64,000 nucleotides of DNA from Isoptericola luteus (GCF_020297055.1 NZ_JAIXCQ010000005.1:1-64000); one strand, 5' to 3'. Positions 8,356 to 18,102 are shown, numbered from the stretch's first letter. The notes: generated from the letters alone by a model not told the origin. Translations and numbers: made by a program.

Positions 8356-9390
8356 GTGATCGACTTCCGGTACCACCTCGTCTCGCTGATCTCCGTCTTC
8401 CTCGCCCTGGCGATCGGCATCATCCTCGGTGCGGGCCCCCTCCAGGGCGCCCTCGGCGACCAGCTCACCGACCAGGTGGGCACGCTGCGCGCCGAGCGCA
8501 ACGCGCTCCGCGACGAGCTCAACCAGGCGGAGGCGACCGCCACGGAGCAGCGTCGTTTCATCGACGCCGCCGGCGACCAGCTCGTCGCCGGTGCGCTCAC
8601 CGACAAGCGCGTCGCCGTCGTGGACGTCGACGGGGCGGGGGACGGCGTGACGGGGCCGCTCGTCGAACAGCTCGAGGCGGCCGGAGCCACGATCGTGGCG
8701 CAGGAGGCGCTCACCGAGTCGTGGACCGCGGCCGACGAGGCGACCATGCGCGACACGGTCGCGGGCGGCCTGCGCGAAGGGCTCGCGGACGGCCTCGAGG
8801 AGGGCACGATCGGCGACGAGACGGGCACGTCCGCGGTGCTGGGCGCAGCCCTCACACTGGCGCTGACCGACGCGGACCCGGTGGACCCCGCCCTGCGGAG
8901 CACGGAGGCGGCGGACCTGCAGCAGCAGCTGGAGCGGTTTGGCCTGGTCGACGTCGAGATGGCTCCCGAGGCCCCCGCCGACGCGATCCTGCTGGTCTCC
9001 GGCGGCGAGACCGGCGCGCAGGGCGAGTCGCCCGACGACGTCGACCCCGCCGAGTGGGGCGTGGGGTCGCTGGTGGGCCTCGCGGGCATGGCCGGGGACA
9101 TCACGGGGGCCACGGTGGTCGCCGGGCCGACGACGGCCGACGGCGACCTCGTCTCCGAGGTGCGGGCCGACGACGACGTGGTGAGCGTCGTGAGCACCGT
9201 CAGCGGCACCGAGCAGCTCACCGGGCGGGTCGTCGTCCCGCTCGCGGTCGCCGCGCAGCTGGGTGGCACCGTGGACCAGTACGGCTTCGAGGAGGGTGCG
9301 ACGGTGCTCCCGGCGAAGCCGGAGGAGCAGGACGCCCAGTCGGACGACGCGTCCGCCGACGGGCAGGAGACGACGGGGGACGAGCAGTGA
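8356..9390 (+). CDS. steB: SteB / MctB-family membrane-anchored protein
   Basis: A 344-aa protein with one N-terminal membrane helix (residues about 8-30, YHLVSLISVFLALAIG). A coiled coil (about 35-75) and an extracytoplasmic domain with a hydrophobic VAVPLAVAAQLGG-type repeat near the end follow. GTG at 8356 is chosen because the family starts with an IDFRYH motif, and AAGGAA precedes it. The same family is called MctB (copper transport) in mycobacteria and SteB in corynebacteria. Adjacent steA favours the septum-regulation role. The C-terminus is acidic and glutamine-rich. It overlaps the next gene by GTGA. Confidence 0.88.
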   Translation: MIDFRYHLVSLISVFLALAIGIILGAGPLQGALGDQLTDQVGTLRAERNALRDELNQAEATATEQRRFIDAAGDQLVAGALTDKRVAVVDVDGAGDGVTGPLVEQLEAAGATIVAQEALTESWTAADEATMRDTVAGGLREGLADGLEEGTIGDETGTSAVLGAALTLALTDADPVDPALRSTEAADLQQQLERFGLVDVEMAPEAPADAILLVSGGETGAQGESPDDVDPAEWGVGSLVGLAGMAGDITGATVVAGPTTADGDLVSEVRADDDVVSVVSTVSGTEQLTGRVVVPLAVAAQLGGTVDQYGFEEGATVLPAKPEEQDAQSDDASADGQETTGDEQ

Positions 9391-10283
9391 CCGGCGTGCG
9401 CGCGGGTCTCGGCGCGGCGGCCGTGGCGGCCGCCGTGACCGCCGGTGTGCGCAGGGTCCTCGACACCGACCCGCCCGGCGGCGCGGCGCGCTGGACCCGC
9501 ACCAACCATCGCGGCGAGCCCGTGAGCATGCTGGAAGGGCCGGCCGTCGCGGCGGGCCTCGTCGCGGGTGCACTGGCCGCCGGCTCGGGCCGGACGGCGT
9601 CCGCGACGGCGCTCGCCACGGCGGGCGCGGGAGCGTTCGGCCTGGTGGACGACCTCGCCGAGGACGCCTCCACCCGCACCAAGGGGCTGCGCGGCCACCT
9701 GGGCGCGCTCGCGCAGGGCCGGCTCACCACGGGCGGTCTCAAGGTCCTCGGTATCGGCACCACGTCGCTGGTCGCGGCGGCGGTCGGCACGCGGCGCACC
9801 GGTGGCGCCGTCGGGCACGTGGCGGACGTCGCGGTGAACGGCGCGCTCGTCGCCGGGACGGCGAACCTGCTCAACCTCCTGGACCTGCGCCCTGGGCGCG
9901 CGCTCAAGGCCGCGGCGCTGCTGAGCGCGCCCGCGGCGTGCGGTGCCACCGGGGCCACGACGGGCGCCGTCGCGGGCGCGGGCGCGGTCGCCGCCACGGG
10001 CGACCTGGCCGAGCGCGACATGCTCGGGGACGGCGGGGCGAACGCGCTCGGTGCCCTCGTCGGGTCGCAGTGGGCGTTCGGCGCCCCGCGGCCGGTGCGT
10101 GTCGCCGCGCTCGCCGCCGTCGTGGGCCTGACCCTCGCGTCGGAGCGTGTCAGCTTCTCCGCCGTGATCGACGCGACACCATGGCTGCGGCGTGTCGACC
10201 GCCTCGGACGCCGCCCGGCCGAGGCCGCCGCGCCGGACCTGGCGGACGCAGCCCGAGCTTCGGACGAGGACGCGCGCGCTTGA
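9387..10283 (+). CDS. MraY-like glycosyltransferase-4 family membrane protein
   Basis: A 298-aa integral membrane protein with at least eight hydrophobic segments. Polar motifs match the polyprenyl-phosphate hexosephosphate transferase family (MraY/WecA): GLVDDLAED for the first Asp-rich site, NLLNLLDLRPGRALK for the second, and LGDGGANALGALVGS for the third. It is shorter than classical MraY (about 360 aa) and lacks the usual His-rich loop, so an exact reaction cannot be named. GTG at 9387 overlaps steB by 4 bases and its stop overlaps the TTG of murJ. Location between a septum regulator and the lipid II flippase suggests work on a lipid-linked wall precursor. Confidence 0.75.
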   Translation: MTGVRAGLGAAAVAAAVTAGVRRVLDTDPPGGAARWTRTNHRGEPVSMLEGPAVAAGLVAGALAAGSGRTASATALATAGAGAFGLVDDLAEDASTRTKGLRGHLGALAQGRLTTGGLKVLGIGTTSLVAAAVGTRRTGGAVGHVADVAVNGALVAGTANLLNLLDLRPGRALKAAALLSAPAACGATGATTGAVAGAGAVAATGDLAERDMLGDGGANALGALVGSQWAFGAPRPVRVAALAAVVGLTLASERVSFSAVIDATPWLRRVDRLGRRPAEAAAPDLADAARASDEDARA

Positions 10284-11950
10284 CGACGCCGGCCGGCCGG
10301 GCGCGCGCCGGCCAGACGCTCGCCGGGGCGGCCCTGCTCATCACGGTCGTCACGCTGGCGAGCCGTGTGGTCGGGTTCGGCCGCTGGCTCGCCCAGGCGC
10401 AGTTCCTCGGCACCGGGGGCGTCGACGCGCCGTTCAACTCGGCGAACCTGCTGCCCAACGTCCTGTTCGAGGTCGCAGCCGGGGGCGCGCTCGCTGGCGC
10501 CGTCGTGCCGTTGCTGTCGGGCTACCTGCTGCGGGGCGACTCCGAGCGCGCCTCGCGCACCGCCTCCGCCCTGCTCGGCTGGACCCTCGCCGTGCTCGTC
10601 CCTGTCGGCGGGCTCATGGCCCTGCTGGCGGGCCCGATCTCGGAGCTGCTCCGGCTGGACGACCCGGTCAACACGGCGGTCGCGGCGGACTTCCTGCGCG
10701 TGTTCGCGCTCCAGATCCCCCTGTATGGGCTGGCCGTCGTGCTCGGCGGGATCCTCCAGGCGCACAAGCGGTTCTTCTGGCCGGCCTTCGCCCCGCTGGT
10801 CTCCAGCCTCGTAGTCATCGGGGTCTACGCGGTCTTCGGGGAGCTGGCGGAGGGCAACCAGCAGGACGTCGCCGCGCTGACCTCCGAGGCGCTGGGCTGG
10901 CTCGCGTGGGGGACGACGGCAGGGGTGGCGTTCCTGGCGCTGCCGCTGCTCGTGCCGGTGCACCGCACGGGGCTGCGGCTGCGGCTCACCCTGCGGTTCC
11001 CGGACGGCGAGGGCCGCCGGGCCGCCCGGCTCGCGTTCGCGGGGGTGGGCGCGCTGGTGGCCCAGCAGCTGTCCGTGCTGGCCGTGATGGCGGCGGCGAA
11101 CGAGGCGGGTGACGCCGCGACGTTCACCGTCTACCTGTACGCCCAGCAGGTGTACTTCCTGCCCTACGCGGTGCTCGCCTTCCCGATCGCGACGAGCGCC
11201 TTCCCGCGGTTCTCCGAGCACGCCGCCGCCGAGCGGTGGGACGACCTGCGCGGCCTGGTCTCGTCGACCACGCGGCTGCTGCTCGTCACCGTCGGTGCCG
11301 GGGCGGCGGCGCTCGTCGCGGCGGCCCCGCTGGTGCAGAACGTGTTCGACCTGGTGGCCGTCGGCGACGCCGCGGGCATGGCCCAGGCGCTGACCTGGAT
11401 GGCGCCGGGGCTCCTGGGCTACGCCCTCGTGCTGCAGCTGTCCCGGGTGCTGTATGCCCTCGACGCGGGCCGCGCGGCCGTGGTGGCCACCGCGGCCGGC
11501 TGGCTCGTCGTGGCTCTCGGGGCGGGCGCGACGGTGCTCGCGTTCCCCCTGGCGGCGACGGCGGAGATGCGTCCGGCGGTGCTGTCCTGGCTGGGAGGTG
11601 CCACGACCGTCGGCATGACGGTCGCGGGGGCCGGCCTGCTCCTGGCCGTGGGCAGCCGGCTCGGTCGGACGGCCCTCAGCGGGGTGTTCCGCACGCTGGC
11701 CGTGGTGGTCGTCGCGGGCGCTGGTGGAGCGGCGCTCGGCCGGGCCGTGGTGCCCGTCGCGGACCGCGCGGCGGCGACCGGCACGGACGGTGCGTCCGCG
11801 GAGACGGTCTTCACGGCCGGGGCCTTCGCAGCCGACGTGGGCCTGGGGCTCGGGGCCGGGCTGATCGCGGCGGCCGTCGTCGTGGCGCTCGTGTGCCTGA
11901 CCGACCCGCCGGTGCGGCGCCGGCTGGGCGCGCTGGTGCGCCGGGTGTGA
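10280..11950 (+). CDS. murJ: Lipid II flippase MurJ (MVF family)
   Basis: A 556-aa MATE-like membrane protein with about 13-14 hydrophobic helices. The first helix carries [20 protein letters not shown], and [20 protein letters not shown] is the MVF signature region with central Arg and Glu residues. MurJ exports lipid II for peptidoglycan synthesis. The TTG start at 10280 overlaps the MraY-like gene stop (TTGA), making a tight operon. The C-terminal region is short compared with mycobacterial MurJ, which adds a pseudokinase domain. Confidence 0.9.
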   Translation: MTTPAGRARAGQTLAGAALLITVVTLASRVVGFGRWLAQAQFLGTGGVDAPFNSANLLPNVLFEVAAGGALAGAVVPLLSGYLLRGDSERASRTASALLGWTLAVLVPVGGLMALLAGPISELLRLDDPVNTAVAADFLRVFALQIPLYGLAVVLGGILQAHKRFFWPAFAPLVSSLVVIGVYAVFGELAEGNQQDVAALTSEALGWLAWGTTAGVAFLALPLLVPVHRTGLRLRLTLRFPDGEGRRAARLAFAGVGALVAQQLSVLAVMAAANEAGDAATFTVYLYAQQVYFLPYAVLAFPIATSAFPRFSEHAAAERWDDLRGLVSSTTRLLLVTVGAGAAALVAAAPLVQNVFDLVAVGDAAGMAQALTWMAPGLLGYALVLQLSRVLYALDAGRAAVVATAAGWLVVALGAGATVLAFPLAATAEMRPAVLSWLGGATTVGMTVAGAGLLLAVGSRLGRTALSGVFRTLAVVVVAGAGGAALGRAVVPVADRAAATGTDGASAETVFTAGAFAADVGLGLGAGLIAAAVVVALVCLTDPPVRRRLGALVRRV

Positions 11951-12009
11951 GGTTCGTCCGCGCCACGCCGCCGGGGGCCCACATCGCGGGCGAGCGGGCG
12001 GTTGTCGTT

Positions 12010-12015
12010 TAGGAT
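12010..12015 (+). promoter_or_regulatory. -10 element of pyrG, leaderless geometry
   Basis: TAGGAT lies 8 bases before the pyrG GTG at 12024. This TANNNT-N8-GTG spacing puts the transcription start at or beside the first codon. GGAG between them could also serve as a weak ribosome site. Confidence 0.55.
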
Positions 12016-12023
12016 GGAGTTCC

Positions 12024-13709
12024 GTGGCCGACACCAACCGACTCCAGCCCCGATCCACCAGCCGCGCCGGTGCCACGCACCAGACGCGCCACATCTTTGT
12101 GACGGGCGGTGTGGCCTCCTCGCTCGGCAAGGGTCTGACGGCGTCGTCGCTCGGCCGGCTCCTTCGCTCCCGCGGCCTGCGCGTCACGATGCAGAAGCTC
12201 GACCCCTACCTCAACGTGGACCCGGGCACGATGAACCCGTTCCAGCACGGCGAGGTCTTCGTCACCGAGGACGGCGCCGAGACGGACCTCGACATCGGGC
12301 ACTACGAGCGATTCCTCGACGTCGAGCTCCCGGCCTCCTCGAACGTCACCACCGGTCAGGTCTACTCCCGGGTCATCGCCAAGGAGCGTCGCGGCGAGTA
12401 CCTCGGTGACACCGTGCAGGTGATCCCGCACATCACCGACGAGATCAAGTCCCGCATGCGTGACCAGGCCGGGTCCGACGTCGACGTCATCATCACCGAG
12501 ATCGGCGGCACCGTCGGCGACATCGAGTCGCAGCCGTTCCTCGAGGCGGCGCGGCAGGTGCGCCACGAGCTCGGACGGGACGACTGCTTCTTCCTGCACG
12601 TCTCGCTGGTGCCCTACATCGGCCCCTCGGGGGAGCTGAAGACCAAGCCGACGCAGCACTCCGTCGCGGCGCTGCGCTCGATCGGCATCCAGCCGGACGC
12701 GATCGTGCTGCGCTCGGACCGGGTGGTCCCGGACGGCATCAAGCGCAAGATCGCGCTGATGTGCGACGTCGACAACGAGGCCGTGATCAACTGCGCCGAC
12801 GCGCCGTCGATCTATGACATCCCACGGGTCATCCACTCCGAGGGCCTTGACGCCTACGTGGTGCGCCGCCTCGACCTGCCATTCCACGACGTCGACTGGG
12901 ACGGCTGGAACCGCCTCCTGGAGCGGGTGCACGAGCCCGAGCACACCGTCGAGATCGCGCTGGTGGGCAAGTACATCGACCTGCCGGACGCGTACCTGTC
13001 GGTGATCGAGGCCCTGCGGGCCGGCGGGTTCGACAACGACGCCAAGGTGACCATCCGCTGGGTCGCGGCCGACGACTGCAAGACGCCCGAGGGCGCTCAG
13101 GAGTCGCTCCAGGGGGTGGACGCCGTGCTGGTGCCCGGCGGGTTCGGCGTGCGCGGCATCGACGGCAAGCTGGGCGCCCTGCGCTGGGCGCGCGAGAACC
13201 TGGTGCCCACCCTCGGCATCTGCCTCGGCCTGCAGTCCATGGTCATCGAGTACGCGCGCAACGTGCTGGGCCTCCAGGACGCGTCGTCGACGGAGTTCGA
13301 GCCGGACAGCACCCACCCGGTGATCGCCACGATGGCCGAGCAGCTCGCCATCGTCGGCGGTGAGGGCGACCTGGGCGGCACGATGCGGCTCGGCTCGTAC
13401 GAGGCGCACCTGACCCCGGGCTCGGTCGTCGCGAAGACGTACGGGTCGGAGCGGGTGTCCGAGCGGCACCGTCACCGTTACGAGGTGAACAACATCTACC
13501 GCGAGCAGCTCGAGGCCGAGGGTCTCGTGTTCTCCGGGACGTCGCCCGACGGGACGCTGGTGGAGTTCGTCGAGCTCGCCGCCGACGTGCACCCGTACTA
13601 CGTGAGCACCCAGGCGCACCCCGAGTTCAAGTCGCGCCCCACCCGCTCGCACCCGCTGTTCTCCGGGCTGGTCGCGGCGGCCCTCGTGCGGCAGGGTGCC
13701 ACGGCGTGA
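12024..13709 (+). CDS. pyrG: CTP synthase
   Basis: A 561-aa enzyme converting UTP to CTP with glutamine. The N-terminal synthase domain starts at [20 protein letters not shown] (P-loop) and continues with [20 protein letters not shown]. The C-terminal class I amidotransferase domain has the nucleophile Cys in [11 protein letters not shown] and the His-Glu pair in [11 protein letters not shown]. All catalytic blocks are intact and length is standard. GTG at 12024 is supported by the upstream -10 and by the family N-terminus. It overlaps the Nudix gene by GTGA. Confidence 0.97.
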   Translation: MADTNRLQPRSTSRAGATHQTRHIFVTGGVASSLGKGLTASSLGRLLRSRGLRVTMQKLDPYLNVDPGTMNPFQHGEVFVTEDGAETDLDIGHYERFLDVELPASSNVTTGQVYSRVIAKERRGEYLGDTVQVIPHITDEIKSRMRDQAGSDVDVIITEIGGTVGDIESQPFLEAARQVRHELGRDDCFFLHVSLVPYIGPSGELKTKPTQHSVAALRSIGIQPDAIVLRSDRVVPDGIKRKIALMCDVDNEAVINCADAPSIYDIPRVIHSEGLDAYVVRRLDLPFHDVDWDGWNRLLERVHEPEHTVEIALVGKYIDLPDAYLSVIEALRAGGFDNDAKVTIRWVAADDCKTPEGAQESLQGVDAVLVPGGFGVRGIDGKLGALRWARENLVPTLGICLGLQSMVIEYARNVLGLQDASSTEFEPDSTHPVIATMAEQLAIVGGEGDLGGTMRLGSYEAHLTPGSVVAKTYGSERVSERHRHRYEVNNIYREQLEAEGLVFSGTSPDGTLVEFVELAADVHPYYVSTQAHPEFKSRPTRSHPLFSGLVAAALVRQGATA

Positions 13710-14404
13710 CCCGCCCCCCGGGTGCCGCGGGCGCCGACGGCGGTCACGGCACGGACGGCAGCGTCGTGGACGAGGTCGACCCGCGCCCGGTGCGGCGTCA
13801 CGAGACGCTGCACCGTGGCCGGATCATGGACCTGGTGCGCGACGACGTCGACCTGGGCCCGGCGGGCGTGGTGACGCGTGAGTACGTCGACCACCCGGGT
13901 GCCGTGGCGGTCGTCGTGCTCGACGACGACGACCGCGTCCTGCTCCTGCGGCAGTACCGGCACCCGGTGCGCTCGTCCCTGTGGGAGGTCCCGGCGGGCC
14001 TGCTCGACGTCGACGGCGAGCCCGCGGTCGGCGCGGCGGCGCGCGAGCTCGCCGAGGAGGCCGACCTCACGGCCGAGGTGTGGGCCGTGCTCGCGGACTA
14101 TGCGACCACGCCCGGCGCGAGCAACGAGGCCGTGCGGGTGTTCCTGGCACGCGGCCTCGCCGAGGTGCCCGGGGACGAGCGGCACACGCGCACGGGCGAG
14201 GAGGCCGGCATGGTCCCCGTCTGGGTGCCGCTGGACGAGGCGGTGGGCCTCGTGCTCGACGGCAGCCTGCACAACCCGTCGACGGTCGTGGGGGTCCTCG
14301 CCGCGGCGGCGAGCCGTACGCAGGGGTGGGCGTCGCTGCGCCCCGCCGACGCGCCCTGGCCCCACCGCCGTGGGGCGCTGCCCGACGCACCGACCGGCAG
14401 CTAG
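13706..14404 (+). CDS. Nudix hydrolase, ADP-ribose pyrophosphatase type
   Basis: A 232-aa protein with a Nudix box in the segment GLLDVDGEP...RELAEEADL, residues about 96-120, with one residue more than the strict GX5E spacing, a variant I recall in actinobacterial ADP-ribose pyrophosphatases. The upstream strand [21 protein letters not shown] also fits that branch. It probably hydrolyses ADP-ribose or related nucleoside diphosphate sugars. GTG 13706 overlaps the pyrG stop, so translation is coupled. The gene ends head-on against ctaA across an 80-base G/C-rich gap. Confidence 0.9.
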   Translation: MTRPPGAAGADGGHGTDGSVVDEVDPRPVRRHETLHRGRIMDLVRDDVDLGPAGVVTREYVDHPGAVAVVVLDDDDRVLLLRQYRHPVRSSLWEVPAGLLDVDGEPAVGAAARELAEEADLTAEVWAVLADYATTPGASNEAVRVFLARGLAEVPGDERHTRTGEEAGMVPVWVPLDEAVGLVLDGSLHNPSTVVGVLAAAASRTQGWASLRPADAPWPHRRGALPDAPTGS

Positions 14405-14484
14405 GTCGCCGCGGGTCGGGCCCCTGGGGGCCTGCGTCGTGCCCGGGGGCCGGGGCCCGGGGGTCGTGCCCGGGGCCCGGGTCG
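14405..14484. terminator. G/C-rich convergent gap, possible bidirectional terminator
   Basis: The gap between the convergent Nudix and ctaA genes is almost only G and C, with repeated GGGCCC and CCCGGG palindromes (for example around 14441-14480). Several alternative hairpins can form but none has a clearly best loop or a T-run. A terminator role is inferred from position. Confidence 0.35.
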
Positions 14485-15447
14485 TCAGGCGCGGGTGCGC
14501 AGGCGCAGGATGGCGTGAGCGGTGGCCCAGACGAGGGTGCCGGCCCCGACCATGTGCAGCCCCACGAGGAGCTCCGGCAGGCCGGTGAAGTACTGCACGT
14601 AGCCGATCAGGCCCTGGGCGAGCGTCACGCCCAGCAGGAGCCACGCGGCCCGCCGCGCGAGGACGACGGCGGCGCCCGCCCCGGCCGGCAGGCGGTGCAG
14701 CAGGACGATGAGCAGGACGAGGACCAGGGCGAAGAGCCACACGGAGCCCGAGTGGGCGCGGGTCACCTCGAGCGGGTCGAGCGCGAGGCGGTACCCGACC
14801 TCGTCGTCGCCGGAGTGCGGCCCCGCCCCGGTGACGAGCACCCCGAGGGTGACGACCGGGACGAGCAGCAGGCCGAGCAGCGCGCCCAGCGTGCTCACCT
14901 GCCGGTTGCCCACGGGCACGGGGGCACCGTCGCCCTCGCCGTGCCGGTGCAGCAGGTAGGCGCTGAACCAGACGAGGGCCGCGGACGCGCCGAAGTGCAG
15001 AGAGACCCAGCCGGGGTGCAGGTCGAGCAGCACGACGACGCCGCCGATGACGGCCTGCGCCAGCACGCCGACGAGGGGGACGACGCCCAGCGCGCGGTAC
15101 CGGGCGGTGCGGTCGCGGTCGGTCCACACGAGCAGGAGCACCATGATGCCGATGACGCCCAGGACGCCCGTGATCGTGCGGTTGCCGAACTCGATGTAGG
15201 GGTGGATCGACGACGCCTCGTGGAACTGGGGGGTGAACTGCCCGGGCTCGCACAGCGGCCACGTGGAGCAGCCGAGCCCGGAGTCGGTCAGGCGCACCGC
15301 GCCGCCGGTGCCGATGATGAGGATCTGCCCGATCACGTTGGCCAGCAGCACCCCACGGGTCCAGGGGCGGAACCGGGCGAAGCGGTCCGGCTGCTCCGAC
15401 GTCTCGGGGTCGACGGAGGGGCGCACGGCAGGACTTGGCGACGTCAC
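14485..15447 (-). CDS. ctaA: Heme A synthase (COX15/CtaA family)
   Basis: A 320-aa membrane protein with eight hydrophobic helices, which oxidises heme O to heme A for cytochrome aa3. The first external loop has GLGCSTWPLC, the CtaA cysteine pair, followed by SSIHPYIEFGNRTITG. In many homologues the end of that motif reads HR, with His as a heme ligand. Here it is Asn-Arg, which I believe recurs in actinobacteria but could not check. Other His residues (LHFGAS, GLHMVGAG) are present. GTG at 15447 is supported by a -10 six bases away. The neighbouring ABC pair on the same strand is a conserved context. Confidence 0.93.
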   Translation of the reverse strand: MTSPSPAVRPSVDPETSEQPDRFARFRPWTRGVLLANVIGQILIIGTGGAVRLTDSGLGCSTWPLCEPGQFTPQFHEASSIHPYIEFGNRTITGVLGVIGIMVLLLVWTDRDRTARYRALGVVPLVGVLAQAVIGGVVVLLDLHPGWVSLHFGASAALVWFSAYLLHRHGEGDGAPVPVGNRQVSTLGALLGLLLVPVVTLGVLVTGAGPHSGDDEVGYRLALDPLEVTRAHSGSVWLFALVLVLLIVLLHRLPAGAGAAVVLARRAAWLLLGVTLAQGLIGYVQYFTGLPELLVGLHMVGAGTLVWATAHAILRLRTRA

Positions 15448-15453
15448 GGGTCC

Positions 15454-15459
15454 ACGCTA
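15454..15459 (-). promoter_or_regulatory. -10 element of ctaA, leaderless geometry
   Basis: Read on the minus strand, TAGCGT ends 6 bases before the ctaA GTG. That spacing fits a transcript starting at the initiation codon. Confidence 0.5.
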
Positions 15460-15569
15460 GCGCTCGTGGCGGCGTGCTCCGGCGCGAACGGGCGCCCAGG
15501 GTTGTGACCTTCGCCCGCCCGGGCCCGGCGGGGTGCCGGGTGCGGGTCCCGGGACGACGTCCGCGGGCG

Positions 15570-16361
15570 CTACTGCCAGCGGAAGAAGCGGACCGTGGCC
15601 CCGGCCAGCAGCGCCGTCCACGCCGCGAGGACCACGACGGCCAGGGGCGGCACCCCGGTCCCCAGCAGCGCGCCGCGCATCGCCTCGCCCAAGGCCCCGG
15701 AGGGCAGGAACGTGGCGAGGTGCGCCAGCGGGCCGGGCAGCTGGTCCGGCGGCACGAGCAGGCCGCCACCCACGACGAGGAGCACCAGCAGGAGGTTCGC
15801 CACGGCGAGGACGCCCTCGGCCCGCAGCGTGCCCGCGATCAGCAGGGCGAGAGCGGTGAAGGCCGCGGTGCCGAGCAGGCCGGCGCCGACGGCCGCGGGG
15901 ATGCCGGCGACGTGGGGCTGCCAGCCCAGCAGGAGCGCGGTGACGCCGATGACGACGACCTGGACCACCTCGACGGCCAGGACGCCGAGCACCTTGCCCG
16001 CCAGGAGCCCGCTGCGGCCCAGGGGTGTGGTGGCCAGGAGGCGCAGCACGCCGTTGCGGCGGTCGAACGCGGTCGCGATCGCCTGCGACGTGAACGCCGT
16101 CGTGACGCAGGCGAGGGCGAGCACGCCCGGGGTCACGAAGTCGATGCGCGGCAGCCCGCCGGTGTCGAGCCCGATGATGCTCGTGCGGGCGAGGCCGACG
16201 AGGACGAGCACGGGGAGCACGATCGTCACGAGCAGCTGCTCGCCGTTGCGCAGGATGGTCCGGGTCTCGAAGCCCGCCTGGGCCGTCACGCGCCGCGCGG
16301 GGGAGGCCGCGCCCGCGGTCCCGGGGGCCGGCGGGGGAGCGCTCGTGGTGGTGTCGCTCAT
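15570..16361 (-). CDS. ABC-2 type exporter permease
   Basis: A 263-aa permease with six hydrophobic helices and the ABC-2 layout, including a first cytoplasmic stretch ETRTILRNGEQLL and FDRRNGVLRLLATTPLGRSG between helices two and three. ATG at 16361 overlaps the stop of the ATPase gene by ATGA, so the two form one exporter. In mycobacteria an equivalent permease-ATPase pair lies beside ctaA and the suf operon, which is the same neighbourhood. Cargo is unknown; a link to heme or oxidase assembly is only inferred from context. Confidence 0.88.
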   Translation of the reverse strand: MSDTTTSAPPPAPGTAGAASPARRVTAQAGFETRTILRNGEQLLVTIVLPVLVLVGLARTSIIGLDTGGLPRIDFVTPGVLALACVTTAFTSQAIATAFDRRNGVLRLLATTPLGRSGLLAGKVLGVLAVEVVQVVVIGVTALLLGWQPHVAGIPAAVGAGLLGTAAFTALALLIAGTLRAEGVLAVANLLLVLLVVGGGLLVPPDQLPGPLAHLATFLPSGALGEAMRGALLGTGVPPLAVVVLAAWTALLAGATVRFFRWQ

Positions 16362-17344
16362 CGCAGGTGCCGTCCCGTCAGGTCGAGGAAGACGTCCTCC
16401 AGCGTGCGGCGGCCCACCGTGATGCGGCCCGCGAGGACGTCGTGGTCGGCGAGCCAGGCCGTGAGCTCGGCGAGGGTGCGCGGGTCGGCCGGCCCCGTCA
16501 CGACGTAGGACCCGGGCTCGGCCTCGGCGGCGGACCAGCCGGTCGCCGCGTCCGGCGTGACCGTGCTGAGCCGTGCGGTGAGCGGGGCGAGGTCGAGGCC
16601 CGCGACGGTGTCGAACCGCAGGGTGCCCGCGTCGCCGTCGGGCTCGGTCGTGAGCAGGTCGTGGACCGTGCCGGAGGCCAGGAGACGCCCACGGTCGACG
16701 ACGTGCACGTGGTCCGCGAGGTCCTCCGCCTCGTCCATGAGGTGCGTGGTGAGCACGACGGCGACGCCGTCGGAGCGGAGCTCGCGCACCAGCTCCCACA
16801 CGGCGTGCCGGCTCTGGGGGTCCATGCCGGCGCTGGGCTCGTCGAGGAAGACCACCTCGGGCCGTCCGACGACGGCGGCCGCCAGGGCCAGTCGCTGGCG
16901 CTGGCCCCCGGAGAGGCGCCGGACGGTCGTGCGGGCGAACAAGTCCACCCCGAGCCGCTCGGAGAGCTCACCGGTGTCGCGCGGCGCGGCGTACATCGCG
17001 GCGACGTGGCGCAGCACCTCCCCGGCGCGCGCCCCGGTCGGCAGGCCGCCGTCCTGGAGCATGACGCCGACCCGCGGCCGCAGGGCACGGGCGTCGGCGA
17101 CGGGGTCGAGGCCGAGCACCCGCACGCTGCCCGCGTCGGGGGTGCGCAGCCCCTCGCAGCACTCGACGGTGGTGGTCTTGCCCGCCCCGTTGGGGCCGAG
17201 CACCGCGGTGACGGCGCCCGCACGCGCGACCAGGTCCAGCCCGTCGACGACGTCGCGTCCGCCGTAGCGCTTGACGAGCTGGTGGACGACGACGGCGTGG
17301 TCCGCCGTCGGGACGACGCCGGATGGCGCGATGCTGGTGGGCAC
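16358..17344 (-). CDS. ABC exporter ATP-binding protein
   Basis: A 328-aa ATPase with Walker A GPNGAGKTTT, signature LSGGQRQRLALAAAVV, Walker B VVFLDEPSAGMDP and switch His in LTTHLMDEAEDLA. The C-terminal 100 residues form the extra domain seen in drug-export type ATPases (CcmA/DrrA-like). GTG at 17344 is supported by a -10 only 6 bases upstream. It is expressed with the overlapping permease. Confidence 0.93.
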   Translation of the reverse strand: MPTSIAPSGVVPTADHAVVVHQLVKRYGGRDVVDGLDLVARAGAVTAVLGPNGAGKTTTVECCEGLRTPDAGSVRVLGLDPVADARALRPRVGVMLQDGGLPTGARAGEVLRHVAAMYAAPRDTGELSERLGVDLFARTTVRRLSGGQRQRLALAAAVVGRPEVVFLDEPSAGMDPQSRHAVWELVRELRSDGVAVVLTTHLMDEAEDLADHVHVVDRGRLLASGTVHDLLTTEPDGDAGTLRFDTVAGLDLAPLTARLSTVTPDAATGWSAAEAEPGSYVVTGPADPRTLAELTAWLADHDVLAGRITVGRRTLEDVFLDLTGRHLR

Positions 17345-17350
17345 CGGAAG

Positions 17351-17356
17351 ATTCTA
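17351..17356 (-). promoter_or_regulatory. -10 element of the ABC exporter operon
   Basis: On the minus strand TAGAAT, near-perfect to TATAAT, lies 6 bases before the GTG of the ATPase gene. The transcript is probably leaderless. Confidence 0.6.
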
Positions 17357-17400
17357 CGGACTCCACCGACCGGGATCTGCAGGAAGAGGCGGGAGAAGCC

Positions 17401-18042
17401 ATGACCTTGTACACGTTCACACCCCCGGCCGACGTGGCGGCCCTGGCGCGCAGGATCTGGTACTGGCCGGTCGTCCGCGGCGTCCTGGCCCTGCTGTTCG
17501 GCCTGCTGGCGATCTTCCTGCCCGACAAGACGCCGGGGCTCATGGTGCAGGTCTTCGGCATCTTCGTGCTGGTTGACGGGCTCGTGAGCCTCGTCGACGG
17601 CCTGCGCAGGCGGCGCTCGTCCGCCGGCTCGGTGAACACCGGCGTCGGCGTCGTGGCGCTCGTCCTGGGGGCGCTGCTGCTGTTCCTCCCGGAGGTCTTC
17701 CTCGGCATCGCGCTGGTGCTGGTGGCGATCTGGGCGCTGCTGCTCGGCCTGCTGCAGCTGTTCGTCGTGCCGGCGCTGCGCCGGCGGGGCGGGGCGTCGT
17801 GGGTGTGGAACCTGATCGCGGGCGTCCTGTTGATCGCGCTGGCGGTCGTGTGCTTCGTCAACCCCGGCAGCGCGATCGTCGGTCTGTCCGTGCTCATCGG
17901 CGTCTTCGCCGTGGTGATCGGCGTCGCGATGCTCGCGCTCGGGCTGAAGCTGCGCGCCCTCGGCGCGCAGGCGGCCGCGGGCGGTCCACCGACCCGGCGG
18001 GGGGAGATCGTCGAGGGCGAGGTGGTCGACGAGGAGGAGTGA
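17401..18042 (+). CDS. HdeD-like DUF308 membrane protein
   Basis: A 213-aa protein with six short hydrophobic helices in three repeated pairs, each carrying patterns like VLALLFGLLAIFLPD and VALVLGALLLFLPEVFLG. This is the DUF308/HdeD architecture; HdeD supports acid resistance in Escherichia coli, but members in actinobacteria have no established role. ATG at 17401 follows GGCGGGAGAAG. The cytoplasmic C-terminus is charged. It is divergent from the ABC exporter and lies just upstream of the suf operon. Confidence 0.87.
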   Translation: MTLYTFTPPADVAALARRIWYWPVVRGVLALLFGLLAIFLPDKTPGLMVQVFGIFVLVDGLVSLVDGLRRRRSSAGSVNTGVGVVALVLGALLLFLPEVFLGIALVLVAIWALLLGLLQLFVVPALRRRGGASWVWNLIAGVLLIALAVVCFVNPGSAIVGLSVLIGVFAVVIGVAMLALGLKLRALGAQAAAGGPPTRRGEIVEGEVVDEEE

Positions 18043-18084
18043 TCTTCGCGACATCCGGCTCACATCGGCCCTTTTTGCCGGGCC

Positions 18085-18099
18085 TGGTGAGGCTTGCCT
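18085..18099 (+). promoter_or_regulatory. Possible DtxR/IdeR iron box upstream of sufR
   Basis: TGGTGAGGCTTGCCT matches 12 of 15 positions of the iron-box core AGGTWAGSCTWACCT. It lies just upstream of a TTGACA hexamer. Two better matches stand before the siderophore genes in this window, making iron control of suf plausible. Confidence 0.4.
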
Positions 18100-18102
18100 T
18101 GC

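Noticed and set aside
6369-9818. Very long minus-strand open frame (over 1100 codons)
   Set aside because: It is antisense to recN, steA and steB. In high-G+C DNA the opposite frame often stays open; the product is low-complexity Arg/Ser/Ala/Pro with no family features.
9218-12187. Long minus-strand open frame across murJ
   Set aside because: Antisense shadow of the MraY-like gene, murJ and part of pyrG; composition His/Arg/Gly-rich and no motifs.
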